From: Acinetobacter bereziniae
Lineage (GTDB): Bacteria > Pseudomonadota > Gammaproteobacteria > Pseudomonadales > Moraxellaceae
Assembly: GCA_009912575.1 (NCBI GenBank)
Contig: WNDP01000024.1
Coordinates: 1-38,815 of the forward strand
Direction of reading: 5' to 3'
DNA: 38,815 nt
Shown here: positions 16,801-24,146 of the stretch, piece by piece
Numbering within the stretch: the stretch's first letter is position 1
Layout: each line of letters begins with the position of its first letter
Program-made: the position numbers and the translations under genes
The notes under the pieces: generated by a model
Databases searched by the model: none
Told to the model about the DNA's origin: nothing
What the model saw: only the letters and a program-made list of their open reading frames with translations

Positions 16801-18808
16801 TGCCATTAAACTCAAGTTTATTAATCATGGCATCAAAGCGGTCATCATGTGCTCGTAAGGCATTTAATACTTGCCACACTACACGATAGGCTTCGTTATT
16901 ATTTAATGCCTGTTCAGGCTCTACACCCGCAGGGATAACGACAGGTAAAATTACATAGCCCAATTCTTTGTTTGGAGCTTTACGCATGACACGGCCAACA
17001 GACTGAACCACATCTACTTGTGAGTTACGAGGTGTAAGGAAAAGCACTGCATCAAGGGATGGAACATCAACACCTTCTGATAAACAGCGCACATTCGATA
17101 AAATACGGCATGTGTTTTCAGGTGCATGTTCTTTTAACCAAGTAATTTTTTCTTTTTTCTCTGTTGCATTCATACCACCATCAACATGTTTCACTTGGCA
17201 ACTTAGTTTCAACGATGGATCAATATATGGATCTTCTTCTGTTTTATATAAATGATCCATTTCCGCTTGTTGATAGGCTTCAACAACAGCACTAAACATC
17301 TCAGTAATTTGTTTTGAACTTACCTTATGTTTTTTGCCTTTGTATTCTTTTTCAATGACCTGACAGAAGGCTACTGCACGTTCCATTGGCTTTGCAACTG
17401 TACCATCTGGATTATATAAACCTTGTTTAGCGAGAGCTTTCCAACAGCCAACAATTTTTGCAGCATCATCAACTTTTAGAGAATTGTTTTCGTCTTTTAA
17501 TAAGCCCTGTAATTGACGATTAATATGGCTTTCTTCAACAGCAAGTACAATTACCTTATAGTCACATAAAATATCCATTTTTACTGCTTGTGAGAATGTT
17601 ATGACATATAGATCTTCGCCATACAGCGATTTATCATCCATTGAGCAAAGGGTCACACCCTCTGTTTCTTTAGCTGTATCACCATAAATACGAGGAGTAG
17701 CTGTCATATATAGACGTTTCTTGCCTTGTACATAATCATTATTATGAATACGCACAAACTTGGATTCATCATCTCCCTCAAAAGTTGCACCTGTGGTACG
17801 GTGTGCTTCATCACAAATAATTAAATCAAATTCAGGGAATCCTGCTTTTTGAGCTTCTGCAATGACATCAATTGAATGATAGGTTGAGAAAACGACATTC
17901 ATGTCCTCATTCGCTTCATTCGGTTTAAATAAATCTCTTGCCTTAAATGCCTTAACTAAACTTTGGGGATTGGTTGTAGCAGGGAATTTTAAGTCACTAA
18001 TCCCAACTACAATATTGTCATCATCTTTTTTCTTACCAACATCACTATCAGAACAGACTGCAAAACTCCTGATACCTAATGATGTTTGTTGAGTCCACTC
18101 ATCAAGCGTTTGACTAAGTAATGCAAGACTAGGGACTAGAAACAATACATTTTTGCCGCGACCTGCCAGTTCCTCAGCAATACGCAAAGAGGTAAAGGTC
18201 TTACCCGTACCACATGCCATAATAAGCTTGCCACGATCTGCCTCAGCTAATCCATATCTGACTGCCGACAATGCGGGACGTTGATGATCTCTTAAACTAT
18301 TTTTTTTACGAAATATAGGCTTCACATTTGAATCAAAATTAAACTGTGACCAGTCAATTAAACTGCCTTCTAAATCTAATAATGAAATAGTTGCAACAGG
18401 TGGATTTGCATCAACTAAAGACGATTTAGCATTATCAGTCCAATCATCCGTTGAGGCTACAATATAGCGATATGCAAAATAAGATTTACCAGAGCCACCT
18501 AAAAAGCTATCAATATCTTTCTTCTGAATTTTTGTAGTGTTGTAGTTTTTACATTGAATTGGATGGAATTCACCATCAATAGTTACCGCAATAAGATCAA
18601 TACCATAGTCACGTTTATCAGTAACTTTTAACTTTTCACCGTACTTTTCAACCCAATCAGAATATGACAAAACTTCTGTATAAATTTCGGCATATTTAGG
18701 TTCATTTAAGAAATATTGAATCATCAAATTCTCAAATGAAGTACCTTTATCTCTATTTGTAAGGCTAATTTTTTCAATCGATTGAAGTAAATTTGTTAAA
18801 GCTGACAT
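13850..18808 (-). CDS. Type ISP (LlaBIII/LlaGI-like) single-chain restriction-modification-translocase
   Basis: At 1652 residues this is the size of Type ISP enzymes, which carry all functions in one polypeptide. The order of domains is: Mrr-like nuclease (D71, then Q85-C-K87 in HPIQCKNY); superfamily 2 helicase/translocase with Walker A GTGKT (200-204), DEAH (333-336) and motif VI QSVGRVMRKA (about 600); a coupler region containing a Lys-rich, low-complexity linker (KKAKKAKPQPTDGNETSGQS); an N6-adenine methyltransferase with DPFTGTGTF (about 950) and catalytic NPPY (about 1062); then a C-terminal target-recognition part. It would methylate one strand of an asymmetric site and translocate and cut unmodified phage DNA. 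All catalytic motifs are intact. GGAG precedes the ATG. The OLD-type gene follows 16 bp downstream. Confidence 0.92.
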   Translation of the reverse strand: MSALTNLLQSIEKISLTNRDKGTSFENLMIQYFLNEPKYAEIYTEVLSYSDWVEKYGEKLKVTDKRDYGIDLIAVTIDGEFHPIQCKNYNTTKIQKKDIDSFLGGSGKSYFAYRYIVASTDDWTDNAKSSLVDANPPVATISLLDLEGSLIDWSQFNFDSNVKPIFRKKNSLRDHQRPALSAVRYGLAEADRGKLIMACGTGKTFTSLRIAEELAGRGKNVLFLVPSLALLSQTLDEWTQQTSLGIRSFAVCSDSDVGKKKDDDNIVVGISDLKFPATTNPQSLVKAFKARDLFKPNEANEDMNVVFSTYHSIDVIAEAQKAGFPEFDLIICDEAHRTTGATFEGDDESKFVRIHNNDYVQGKKRLYMTATPRIYGDTAKETEGVTLCSMDDKSLYGEDLYVITFSQAVKMDILCDYKVIVLAVEESHINRQLQGLLKDENNSLKVDDAAKIVGCWKALAKQGLYNPDGTVAKPMERAVAFCQVIEKEYKGKKHKVSSKQITEMFSAVVEAYQQAEMDHLYKTEEDPYIDPSLKLSCQVKHVDGGMNATEKKEKITWLKEHAPENTCRILSNVRCLSEGVDVPSLDAVLFLTPRNSQVDVVQSVGRVMRKAPNKELGYVILPVVIPAGVEPEQALNNNEAYRVVWQVLNALRAHDDRFDAMINKLEFNGKDVSRMEVIAIADKVVKKAKKAKPQPTDGNETSGQSDLSEGKKRKAKAQAKGGSSIGQAASPMPQQTEMEFEVGEIERALYAKIVKKCGNRHHWEDWASDVAKIAKTHIDRIQAILENPTNTNEIAAFNEFAHELRDDLNNSVSDAEIIEMLAQHLITKPVFDALFKDHSFAEHNPMSLAMQKVLDALNEHHLEKEADTLNSFYESVRMRAEGINTAEGKQSIILTLYDSFFKNAFPRMTEKLGIVYTPVEVVDFIIHSVNDVLKSEFGKTFADDNVHVLDPFTGTGTFINRLLQSGLIPADRLTYKYKNEIHANEIVLLAYYIASINIETVYHDQMKTVNPDLEYEPFEGICLTDTFEMYEKDDLVSKVLVDNSARRKRQKNLDITVIVGNPPYSAGQESANDNNANVAYPHLDDRISQTYVNFSNSLNTKSNYDSYIRAIRWASDRIKDCGVIGFVTNGGYIDSNSADGLRKCLVDEFSSLYFFHLRGNQRTSGERSRQEGGKIFGGGSRAPIVIAVLVKNPNAKQHGQIHFHDIGNYLSREEKLEKISDLVSINGITSIDGWTKIKPDLYNDWLNQRDDSFYEFMPIGDKKEKSLFNTYCFGVTTNRDIWAYATSNDKLEEKIKNLILFYNSCVVNNERIIDLTQISWSRGLTKLFDKRCQLKFNNRSITTSLYRPFTKTFLYFSRDLNEYVYKMDKYFPTADTENLIISLTGTGTPKDFSCIITNTVPDIQLHANGQCFPLYIYEEISTENKADDLFSHAETNTADGKYTRIDAIRDAGLKHFHDAYPTEKISKEDIFYYVYGLLHSEDYCTRYADNLTKELPRIPCVKKAKDFWSFSKAGRDLAHWHLNYETVEPYKAKLDLGGKSLKQLEDKDFYVTKMKFPKKDQKDTVVYNNAITIREIPLQAYDYVVNGKSALEWVMERQGVSTHKDSGIVNDANDWAIETMGDAKYPLELFLRVITVSLETMKIVKALPKLDI

Positions 18809-18967
18809 TCAGACCAAGCTCCAAATTATAAAGTGCTTTTATCACTTAAATTTAAAAAATATATTGATGTGAAATTTAACATATTTTTAAAAAAAGCATT
18901 TGAAAATATGAGGTTTTAAAGTTTTTTAGTAGTCGAAACAAGAACGTTATATGAAAAAAGTGAATAG
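18809..18967. promoter_or_regulatory. Putative promoter region of the restriction operon
   Basis: On the minus strand a good -10 box TATAAT lies just before the GGAG of the restriction gene, overlapped on its upstream side by a short inverted repeat AAGTG-N7-CACTT that could be an operator. No good -35 box is visible at the right distance, so the assignment is tentative. The remaining bases are AT-rich and empty. Confidence 0.35.
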
Positions 18968-19190
18968 TTAGTTGAGCATATTTCTAGCCTTAATGCCTAC
19001 TTTCTCTACCTGAAAGATACTTTCCAAATGAATAAAAAAGTCAGTACGGTCGTCATCATTTATAATTAGTTGAATATTCTCTGGAGTCTCCTCGTTCTCA
19101 TAACTTCCTCCAATTCCTAGTACCTAGAAAATAGGAGGATAATCATCAAGATAGTTATTCAAACTTAGGAGTATTATTTCTGCTTCGAAT
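18968..19190 (-). pseudogene. Remnant of a small acidic gene (immunity-like), interrupted by a TAG
   Basis: One minus-strand frame reads SLNNYLDDYPPIF, then TAG (19124-19126), then VLGIGGSYENEETPENIQL, a segment IINDDDRTDFFIHLESIF and QVEKVGIKARNMLN before a TAA at 18968. The composition is that of a real soluble acidic protein and the style (DDYPP, E-x-PENI, FxxL-SIF-x-VEKVGxKARNxLN) recalls small immunity proteins. There is no start codon with a ribosome site, and the 5' side overlaps the end of the Sel1-repeat gene, so it appears to be the 3' end of a gene left after deletion, with a later nonsense change. No specific family can be named. Confidence 0.45.
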
Positions 19191-20412
19191 ATAATTTACT
19201 CTTACTGTCATACTGATAAAGTACAATTTTATTTAATGTAACCTTCCGATCATTGTCATTCAAATCCATTCCCTTATAATGAATTTGGAATGGATAAAAT
19301 TGCTGTCCGTTTTTGTTAACTTTGATTGCTGAAGAATAGCCATACTCTGGCTGTTCTGAAACTTTTCCCTCTTCAAACATTTGTTCAACAATATAGTCGC
19401 CCTCATTTAACAGAAGAAGTGACCATACGCTTTCCCCATAACCATTGCCGTAATAACCATCAATGGTATAGCTTCCTAGTGTATTGTTTCCAAAAGCTTG
19501 TAAGTTCTTTTTAAATTCTTGGGCGTTCCATGAGGTTCGACCATATCCTTCAATACTTTCAACTCCCCCCTGGGCTGTTTTTGAAATCATTTGGAATTGT
19601 CCATTGTCCAATTTTTTAAAGAGATATAATTCCAAAGTACCTCGTGTAACATGTGAAGTTTCTATCCTGCCTTCGATTGCTAAAGTCACTTCCACAGGGA
19701 CTAAATAACGGGCTTCCCCCTGAATATTCTGGTAAGTAAAAATAGGGGCGATGCTGATCACAGCGTCTGTGAGATCGTCCAAGTCGCTAGGCTTATTAAC
19801 ATAGTAGTATTTGCCACTTCCCCAGTAATCATCTTTTTTTCTTTCTCTGGATGATGTCACCTTGTAAAAACTTTGGGCAATGGTATCTGCACTCAGATTA
19901 GGAAGTACCACTTGCTTAAAGCTTTTAGGTTCAAGCGTGGATGTATCATAGTATTTAATAGCAGTTGTGGCTGTTTGTACTGATGACGTTTGAGTGGTAT
20001 TGAGCTGCTGTGCTTTAGCCTGCAATGTATTGTATAACTTGATTGCTTCTGGTTGTCCCTGCCGTGCAGCACTTTGCAATAAGGCTATACCTTTTTCTGC
20101 ATCCTGTGGCACAACATCCCCATTAAGATACATGACTGATAATGCGTACTGGGATGGAGCATAACCATTGGCGGCTGACTTGGAGAACCATTCAGCAGCT
20201 TTTTTATGATCTATGGATACGCCATTTTTACCTAGGTAGTAAAGCATCCCCATATTATGGTTACTTTGATTGTTATCTCCCTTTGTTGCTACTTGAGACA
20301 AAACATAGTTTAACCCTGCTGATAGGGTTACTTTTTTGGTTTCAGCACATACCGTTGAACTGGTTACGACCATACTAGTAGTCATTGCAATACTGAGCAT
20401 TAATTTTTTCAT
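19174..20412 (-). CDS. Secreted Sel1-like repeat protein
   Basis: This 412-residue protein has a clear signal peptide (MKKLMLSIAMTTSMVVTSST, cleavage after VCA at about 23). Sel1-type repeats follow at about 50-130 (YLGKNGVSIDHKKAAEWFSK, SANGYAPSQYALSVMYLNGD, DAEKGIALLQSAARQGQPE). The remaining 270 residues form a beta-rich, aromatic domain (KKDDYWGSGKYYYVNKPSD, GNGYGESVWSLLLLNEGDYI) that I do not recognise. Sel1 repeats mediate protein-protein contact. The gene begins 25 bp after the membrane-protein gene and is likely co-transcribed with it. Its presence in a mobile island suggests an accessory role, perhaps envelope-associated; no function is claimed. The 3' end overlaps the small decayed frame. 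Confidence 0.7.
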   Translation of the reverse strand: MKKLMLSIAMTTSMVVTSSTVCAETKKVTLSAGLNYVLSQVATKGDNNQSNHNMGMLYYLGKNGVSIDHKKAAEWFSKSAANGYAPSQYALSVMYLNGDVVPQDAEKGIALLQSAARQGQPEAIKLYNTLQAKAQQLNTTQTSSVQTATTAIKYYDTSTLEPKSFKQVVLPNLSADTIAQSFYKVTSSRERKKDDYWGSGKYYYVNKPSDLDDLTDAVISIAPIFTYQNIQGEARYLVPVEVTLAIEGRIETSHVTRGTLELYLFKKLDNGQFQMISKTAQGGVESIEGYGRTSWNAQEFKKNLQAFGNNTLGSYTIDGYYGNGYGESVWSLLLLNEGDYIVEQMFEEGKVSEQPEYGYSSAIKVNKNGQQFYPFQIHYKGMDLNDNDRKVTLNKIVLYQYDSKSKLYSKQK

Positions 20413-20437
20413 CTGATTCTTATCCTATATATTGTTG

Positions 20438-21046
20438 TTATTGATAATGATCAGCCGATAGTAACTGGCGGATTTCACTTGCCACTTTTGGACTACGCCA
20501 CGGAAATAGTACCTTAAGGCTATAGTTAGGTTTAAATTGATCTCTTGTTCCAATATTGACTTGGAACTCACGCTTCATCGGTGTTCGATATTCACGCTGA
20601 TTAACATGTGTTCCCATCATCGGGTTACTGATCACAGTAGTAGTGGTTCTGAAGCGATCTTCAACCAAGTTGTAATGACCTACAGAGGTAATGTAATCAA
20701 AAGGATATTTAACTAAACGTTGATCAGGCTGATCAAACAGGATAATGGTTTTATCCTGACTGTTAATCCAGACTCCACGATTTTGATAATTAAAGGTTTC
20801 ACCCTGACGTTTCAGTTGTTCGATCATCCCATCAAAGAAAGTATTTCCATATTGATAGAGGTAGTAGATGATCACAAACCAGAATAGGTCAAAACCAAAG
20901 AAGATATATGCGAAAGCGCCAAAAGAAAAAATCTTGGCAACAATTAAAAAGATCACTATTGGTAAGACTACACACTTTAAAAATAGCTTGGATTTCTTTG
21001 GGTAGGTTTCGATTGGAATGATTTTTGGTTTGGTTAATTCAGTCAT
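20438..21046 (-). CDS. Hypothetical inner-membrane protein with C-terminal soluble domain
   Basis: The 202-residue product has an N-terminal basic stretch, two hydrophobic segments close together (about 22-44 and 47-67, from FLKCVVLPIVIFLIVAKIF to DLFWFVIIYYLYQYG), and a soluble domain of about 130 residues with strands such as GVWINSQDKTIILFDQPDQR and REFQVNIGTRDQFKPNYSLK. The fold may be PH-like, seen in bacterial membrane-bound domains of unknown function, but I cannot name the family. I place the start at 21046, where GGGA precedes the ATG by seven bases; a GTG 12 bases upstream is possible. The Sel1-repeat gene follows after 25 bp, so the two probably act together. Confidence 0.65.
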   Translation of the reverse strand: MTELTKPKIIPIETYPKKSKLFLKCVVLPIVIFLIVAKIFSFGAFAYIFFGFDLFWFVIIYYLYQYGNTFFDGMIEQLKRQGETFNYQNRGVWINSQDKTIILFDQPDQRLVKYPFDYITSVGHYNLVEDRFRTTTTVISNPMMGTHVNQREYRTPMKREFQVNIGTRDQFKPNYSLKVLFPWRSPKVASEIRQLLSADHYQ

Positions 21047-21610
21047 AGTTATTCCCACACATGTTTAATGCAATAACTCAAAATCACAAGGGGGACATAA
21101 AAATAGGTATTTTTTATAGGCGTGACTCAGCCATCCACCTTATGAATTGTTCTATTTAAAAATGTTGCTTTTAATACAGCTAATTAAGAATTAGCTCTGT
21201 ATTCCCCATTGTCTGAAATAATGAGGCTGAACATGTGGCGAGGCACAGATGTGAAAAAATGAATGAGACATGATAAATTCCTATATGCGAATAAAAGTCT
21301 ACCAAATCACTGCTAAATGATGGTGGTAGAACAAAGAGGGGGTTAGCAGACTGGGCATATAGAACCAGCACGCACGAAGCGTCCCCCTCCCGTTCTACCG
21401 CAAAGGGGGAACAAGAAGGTTTCGCACATAATCCATACTTAGATAAGTATAAATCTGGTACGCTATACGCCACGGTCTGCTAAAACCGACTGACAATTTA
21501 GGTCAGCAAGGGAATGATAGTTTTTAGCAGCCGTCCAGTCAATTACTTTGATTTTTAGTGGGATCAGAAAATAGCATTCACTGATCAATTTATCTTATTT
21601 ATACTTAAAA
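21047..21610. other. Non-coding, highly structured region between recombinase operon and membrane-protein gene
   Basis: A 97-codon frame on the minus strand (21180-21473) is open, but its sequence (Cys, Ser and Pro rich, with no ribosome site) looks like chance translation of a structured region rather than a protein. The region instead has four copies of a TTAGCAG-type motif in alternating orientation: 21310-21317, 21343-21349, 21477-21485 and 21522-21530. It also has a GC-rich central hairpin and an ATACTTA/TAAGTAT hairpin. The outer parts (21047-21180 and 21535-21610) show nothing further. Confidence 0.55.
21344..21482 (-). ncRNA. Candidate structured RNA with long closing stem and alternative pairings
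   Basis: On the minus strand UAGCAGAC (from 21482) pairs with GUCUGCUA (to 21344), and GGCGUAUAG with CUAUAUGCC including a G-U pair, separated by a small internal loop. The G-U pair makes the fold better on this strand than on the other. Inside are ACCAG/CUGGU, the hairpin ATACTTA/TAAGTAT, and a GC-rich hairpin GUUCCCC/GGGGGAC. The outer motif copies can compete: 21310-21317 with 21343-21349, and 21477-21485 with 21522-21530. That is the logic of an attenuator or of P4-type immunity RNA. It lies downstream of the recombinase operon, on the same strand. No known RNA family is claimed. Confidence 0.42.
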
Positions 21611-22027
21611 TCAATCCGAACTTTTTTTGCTCATCGGCTCATTCAATTTAGCAATACTTAGTCCATATTTATGAGCATTGTATTGCCACACTACAAACTG
21701 CTCTAACAGCATAGCGTTTTCTTTTTCCAGTCTGGCATTCTTGACTTCCAAAGCCTCAATTCTAGTTTGAGCAATTTTTAAACTAGGAGGTAATTTCTGT
21801 GATGGATTACTTTTAACCTGTGTAGATTTTGGTTTTTTGCATTGATCATAAGCATTCTTAACACGTACATATTTCTGTAATGTTTGACGAGTTGGCGCAG
21901 GCACAAACTCTAGCTGTAGCTCAATAGCCTTACATAGCAGCTCCCAAGTCAATTTCTGATCTACAGGCCAATAATCAAGAAGCTCGACTATATTTTCAAT
22001 GTCTTGGTCGGTTAAATGCTGTGCCAT
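21611..22027 (-). CDS. TnpC-like small coiled-coil accessory protein of the recombinase operon
   Basis: This is a 138-residue protein starting at ATG 22027, one base after the TGA of the third recombinase. The N-terminal part (HLTDQDIENIVELLDYW and LTWELLCKAIELQLEF) looks like a small helical DNA-binding domain, followed by a basic linker (KKPKSTQVKSNPSQ) and a leucine-zipper-like coiled coil (IAQTRIEALEVKNARLEKEN). Tn554 has a third gene, tnpC, of about 125 residues with a supporting role in transposition; size, position and coiled coil match that pattern. Longer frames starting at 22129 overlap the recombinase gene and lack a ribosome site, so the short start is preferred. Function is inferred from the operon. 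Confidence 0.7.
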   Translation of the reverse strand: MAQHLTDQDIENIVELLDYWPVDQKLTWELLCKAIELQLEFVPAPTRQTLQKYVRVKNAYDQCKKPKSTQVKSNPSQKLPPSLKIAQTRIEALEVKNARLEKENAMLLEQFVVWQYNAHKYGLSIAKLNEPMSKKSSD

Positions 22028-22028
22028 A

Positions 22029-24146
22029 TCAAATCCATGAATCCATAAGTAATATAGAGTCAAGCAAAGGTGGCTCATCCTCGATCTTTTTACGTTGAGT
22101 ATTCTCAATAACAGGAATGCGTTTACCACCTGCTTTTTGATATGCTAAATTAAGATGTGTAACATCTTCAGAAGGGGGCAGACTCAAAGGTGCTCCATCG
22201 GGAATGTTTGGATCATCCATTAGAGTAATCATCTGTTCACAACGTTTGATTGTAAGCTCTCTAGTTTGCAACCAGACCGTTGCTCCAGTAACATTTTTAC
22301 TCACAGCCTCTTTATCCTTTACCCATAAGAGTTTTTCTTTTCTAAGTCGATCTTGAAGCCGTTTTTTCTTTTCTTCATCCCCCTTAATACAGACATGCTC
22401 TGTACAATTAAGACAGTTTCTATACTTTAAGCAGGGTTCATCAATATAAGAATGTGTACAAAGTCCAAACTCGGTAGTGTGCATAGACAATGTTGTTTTG
22501 GTATTTAGCTCTTGTAGAGTTCGAGGTGTAGCGATCTGAAATATAAATGTACTATCAGTATTTACTGTACCAACCTCATTTTTCTGCATCTCAATTAAGC
22601 CATAATTACGATCTTCAACAGTTGTATGGTCATATACTCGATTTTGCTTCATATCAGCTCGGCCTGACCATTTAGCGAGTAAGATGCTATCCATTCCATT
22701 AGTATTTGCTATCGTATTCAATAAATGCCTAAATTGGTGAGACGTAATACTATAATTATTAGATCCCCACCTTTGAAAAATAGATTGCACATTTGATAAC
22801 TCATCTTTTCCCCTTAACTTCTTTTTAGTTGGCGATAAGTCTTCATTTAAAGTATCAATATGTGGTATCCATAATTCTGAGAAAATAGTCGCTTTATCAC
22901 TATGGAATTGGTTTGCGAAACAACAAAATAAGGCTTCTGACCATTTAACCTGAATACCATTACCTGTTTTAAAAGGTATATAAGGAAAACCTTTAGGTAA
23001 TCTATTTCTCAGAATAATATTTAAATCATTTAGGCAGACTTCGTAATCACTAATAGGAATACCTCTTGTTTTTAAAAACTTTATACCGGCGTTATTCAAG
23101 TTTTCATAAGAAGATATATCCAATCCCATCGCTAATAGTACATCAGAACGCTTCAAGAACTGATCATCAGGCACTTTAGGACAAAGCTCATGTCTTGGAA
23201 ATTTATCGCTTGTCTCAAGCAAATATGCTAAATGTCTAGGCTTTTCTGACATTTTTTTCAAACGTGCAATTGCCCGTTTGGCCGTTGGAATCATGGCACT
23301 CGGAATATATTTAATGTCATACCCATAATTTTTTTGTGCATACCATCTAATACCGAATACTTTTTCAAGATTAGAACCATCTGCCACAAGCCCTAAACTG
23401 CTCTTAGAAAGCGCTCGGACTTCTTCCTCGTGGATACAATTATGCTTTAAGAAAAACAGTTCTGATGCTCGTTCTGGTGCAGATAGAAGCAACCCAACAG
23501 CACTGGTGACAAAAATATCTCTATCTGACAACTCAGAATCTTTCCGTGAGAAAATATCAGCTAATGCAAAAATCGCATCCTCATCCGGAAGTTTAGATGC
23601 TCTATGTTCCTCGGACTCTGTATCTAATACAATTGATTTATCAGAAGGCTTTTTAATCGGATTTTTCCATTCTGATAAAGCAACTATTTTTAATTTCCGA
23701 ATAAAGTCCAATAGAATTTTTAATTGTCTACCTACATGATATGCAGAACTTGCTTTATAGTTTATCTTTGCATTCTCAGCAGCTAAGTCAAAATCTGCAA
23801 TAACCAATTTAGTTAAATCAACTTCACCATATCGGTCTAAGCATATTTGTTCTATTGCCCGAATTGAAAGAATTGTATCTTGCGTTTTTAACTTACTATT
23901 AGTCCTTTGATACTTAACATACGCCTTGGCAAATTCTATAATTGAATGATGCAAAAGATTTTCAGGTGATCTATCTTTGGATGAAATACCTGTTTTGACA
24001 AAGTTTACTTCGCCTTTCCAATAATTCTCATCAAATCTAATATCTTCATTTAATTCTGGTAACTGTTTAACAAAATCAATAAACCGCTTAATTTCGGAGT
24101 AAGGAGACTGGATTTTATCAGATGGAAAATATATTAAATTATCCAT
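22029..24146 (-). CDS. Large tyrosine recombinase, TnpB-like (third of three)
   Basis: This is a 705-residue protein with start ATG at 24146, AAGGAG eight bases upstream, overlapping the previous stop by eight bases (ATGGATAA). The catalytic residues of the tyrosine recombinase family are visible: R226 in SAPERASEL, H470-x-x-R473 in SHQFRHLL, and nucleophile Y505 in KQNRVYDH. A cysteine cluster follows (C563, C572, C578, C581, C586), then a basic helical tail. The long N-terminal part and the Cys-rich C-terminal tail resemble TnpB of Tn554 (about 630 residues). A start at 24170 is possible but would overlap more and has no ribosome site. It is translationally coupled to its neighbours, so the three enzymes likely form one complex. 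Confidence 0.85.
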   Translation of the reverse strand: MDNLIYFPSDKIQSPYSEIKRFIDFVKQLPELNEDIRFDENYWKGEVNFVKTGISSKDRSPENLLHHSIIEFAKAYVKYQRTNSKLKTQDTILSIRAIEQICLDRYGEVDLTKLVIADFDLAAENAKINYKASSAYHVGRQLKILLDFIRKLKIVALSEWKNPIKKPSDKSIVLDTESEEHRASKLPDEDAIFALADIFSRKDSELSDRDIFVTSAVGLLLSAPERASELFFLKHNCIHEEEVRALSKSSLGLVADGSNLEKVFGIRWYAQKNYGYDIKYIPSAMIPTAKRAIARLKKMSEKPRHLAYLLETSDKFPRHELCPKVPDDQFLKRSDVLLAMGLDISSYENLNNAGIKFLKTRGIPISDYEVCLNDLNIILRNRLPKGFPYIPFKTGNGIQVKWSEALFCCFANQFHSDKATIFSELWIPHIDTLNEDLSPTKKKLRGKDELSNVQSIFQRWGSNNYSITSHQFRHLLNTIANTNGMDSILLAKWSGRADMKQNRVYDHTTVEDRNYGLIEMQKNEVGTVNTDSTFIFQIATPRTLQELNTKTTLSMHTTEFGLCTHSYIDEPCLKYRNCLNCTEHVCIKGDEEKKKRLQDRLRKEKLLWVKDKEAVSKNVTGATVWLQTRELTIKRCEQMITLMDDPNIPDGAPLSLPPSEDVTHLNLAYQKAGGKRIPVIENTQRKKIEDEPPLLDSILLMDSWI

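Noticed and set aside
11878-18808. Gabija, BREX or DISARM assignment
   Set aside because: There is no UvrD-like GajB, no PglZ or BrxL, and no DrmA/B/C; the large protein has the Type ISP domain order instead.
21180-21473. 97-codon open frame in the structured region
   Set aside because: No ribosome site, odd composition rich in Cys, Ser and Pro, and the same bases form long RNA stems; more likely non-coding.
22027-22129. Upstream start for the TnpC-like gene giving 172 residues
   Set aside because: The added 34 residues overlap the recombinase gene and lack a ribosome site; the ATG right after the recombinase stop is the better start.
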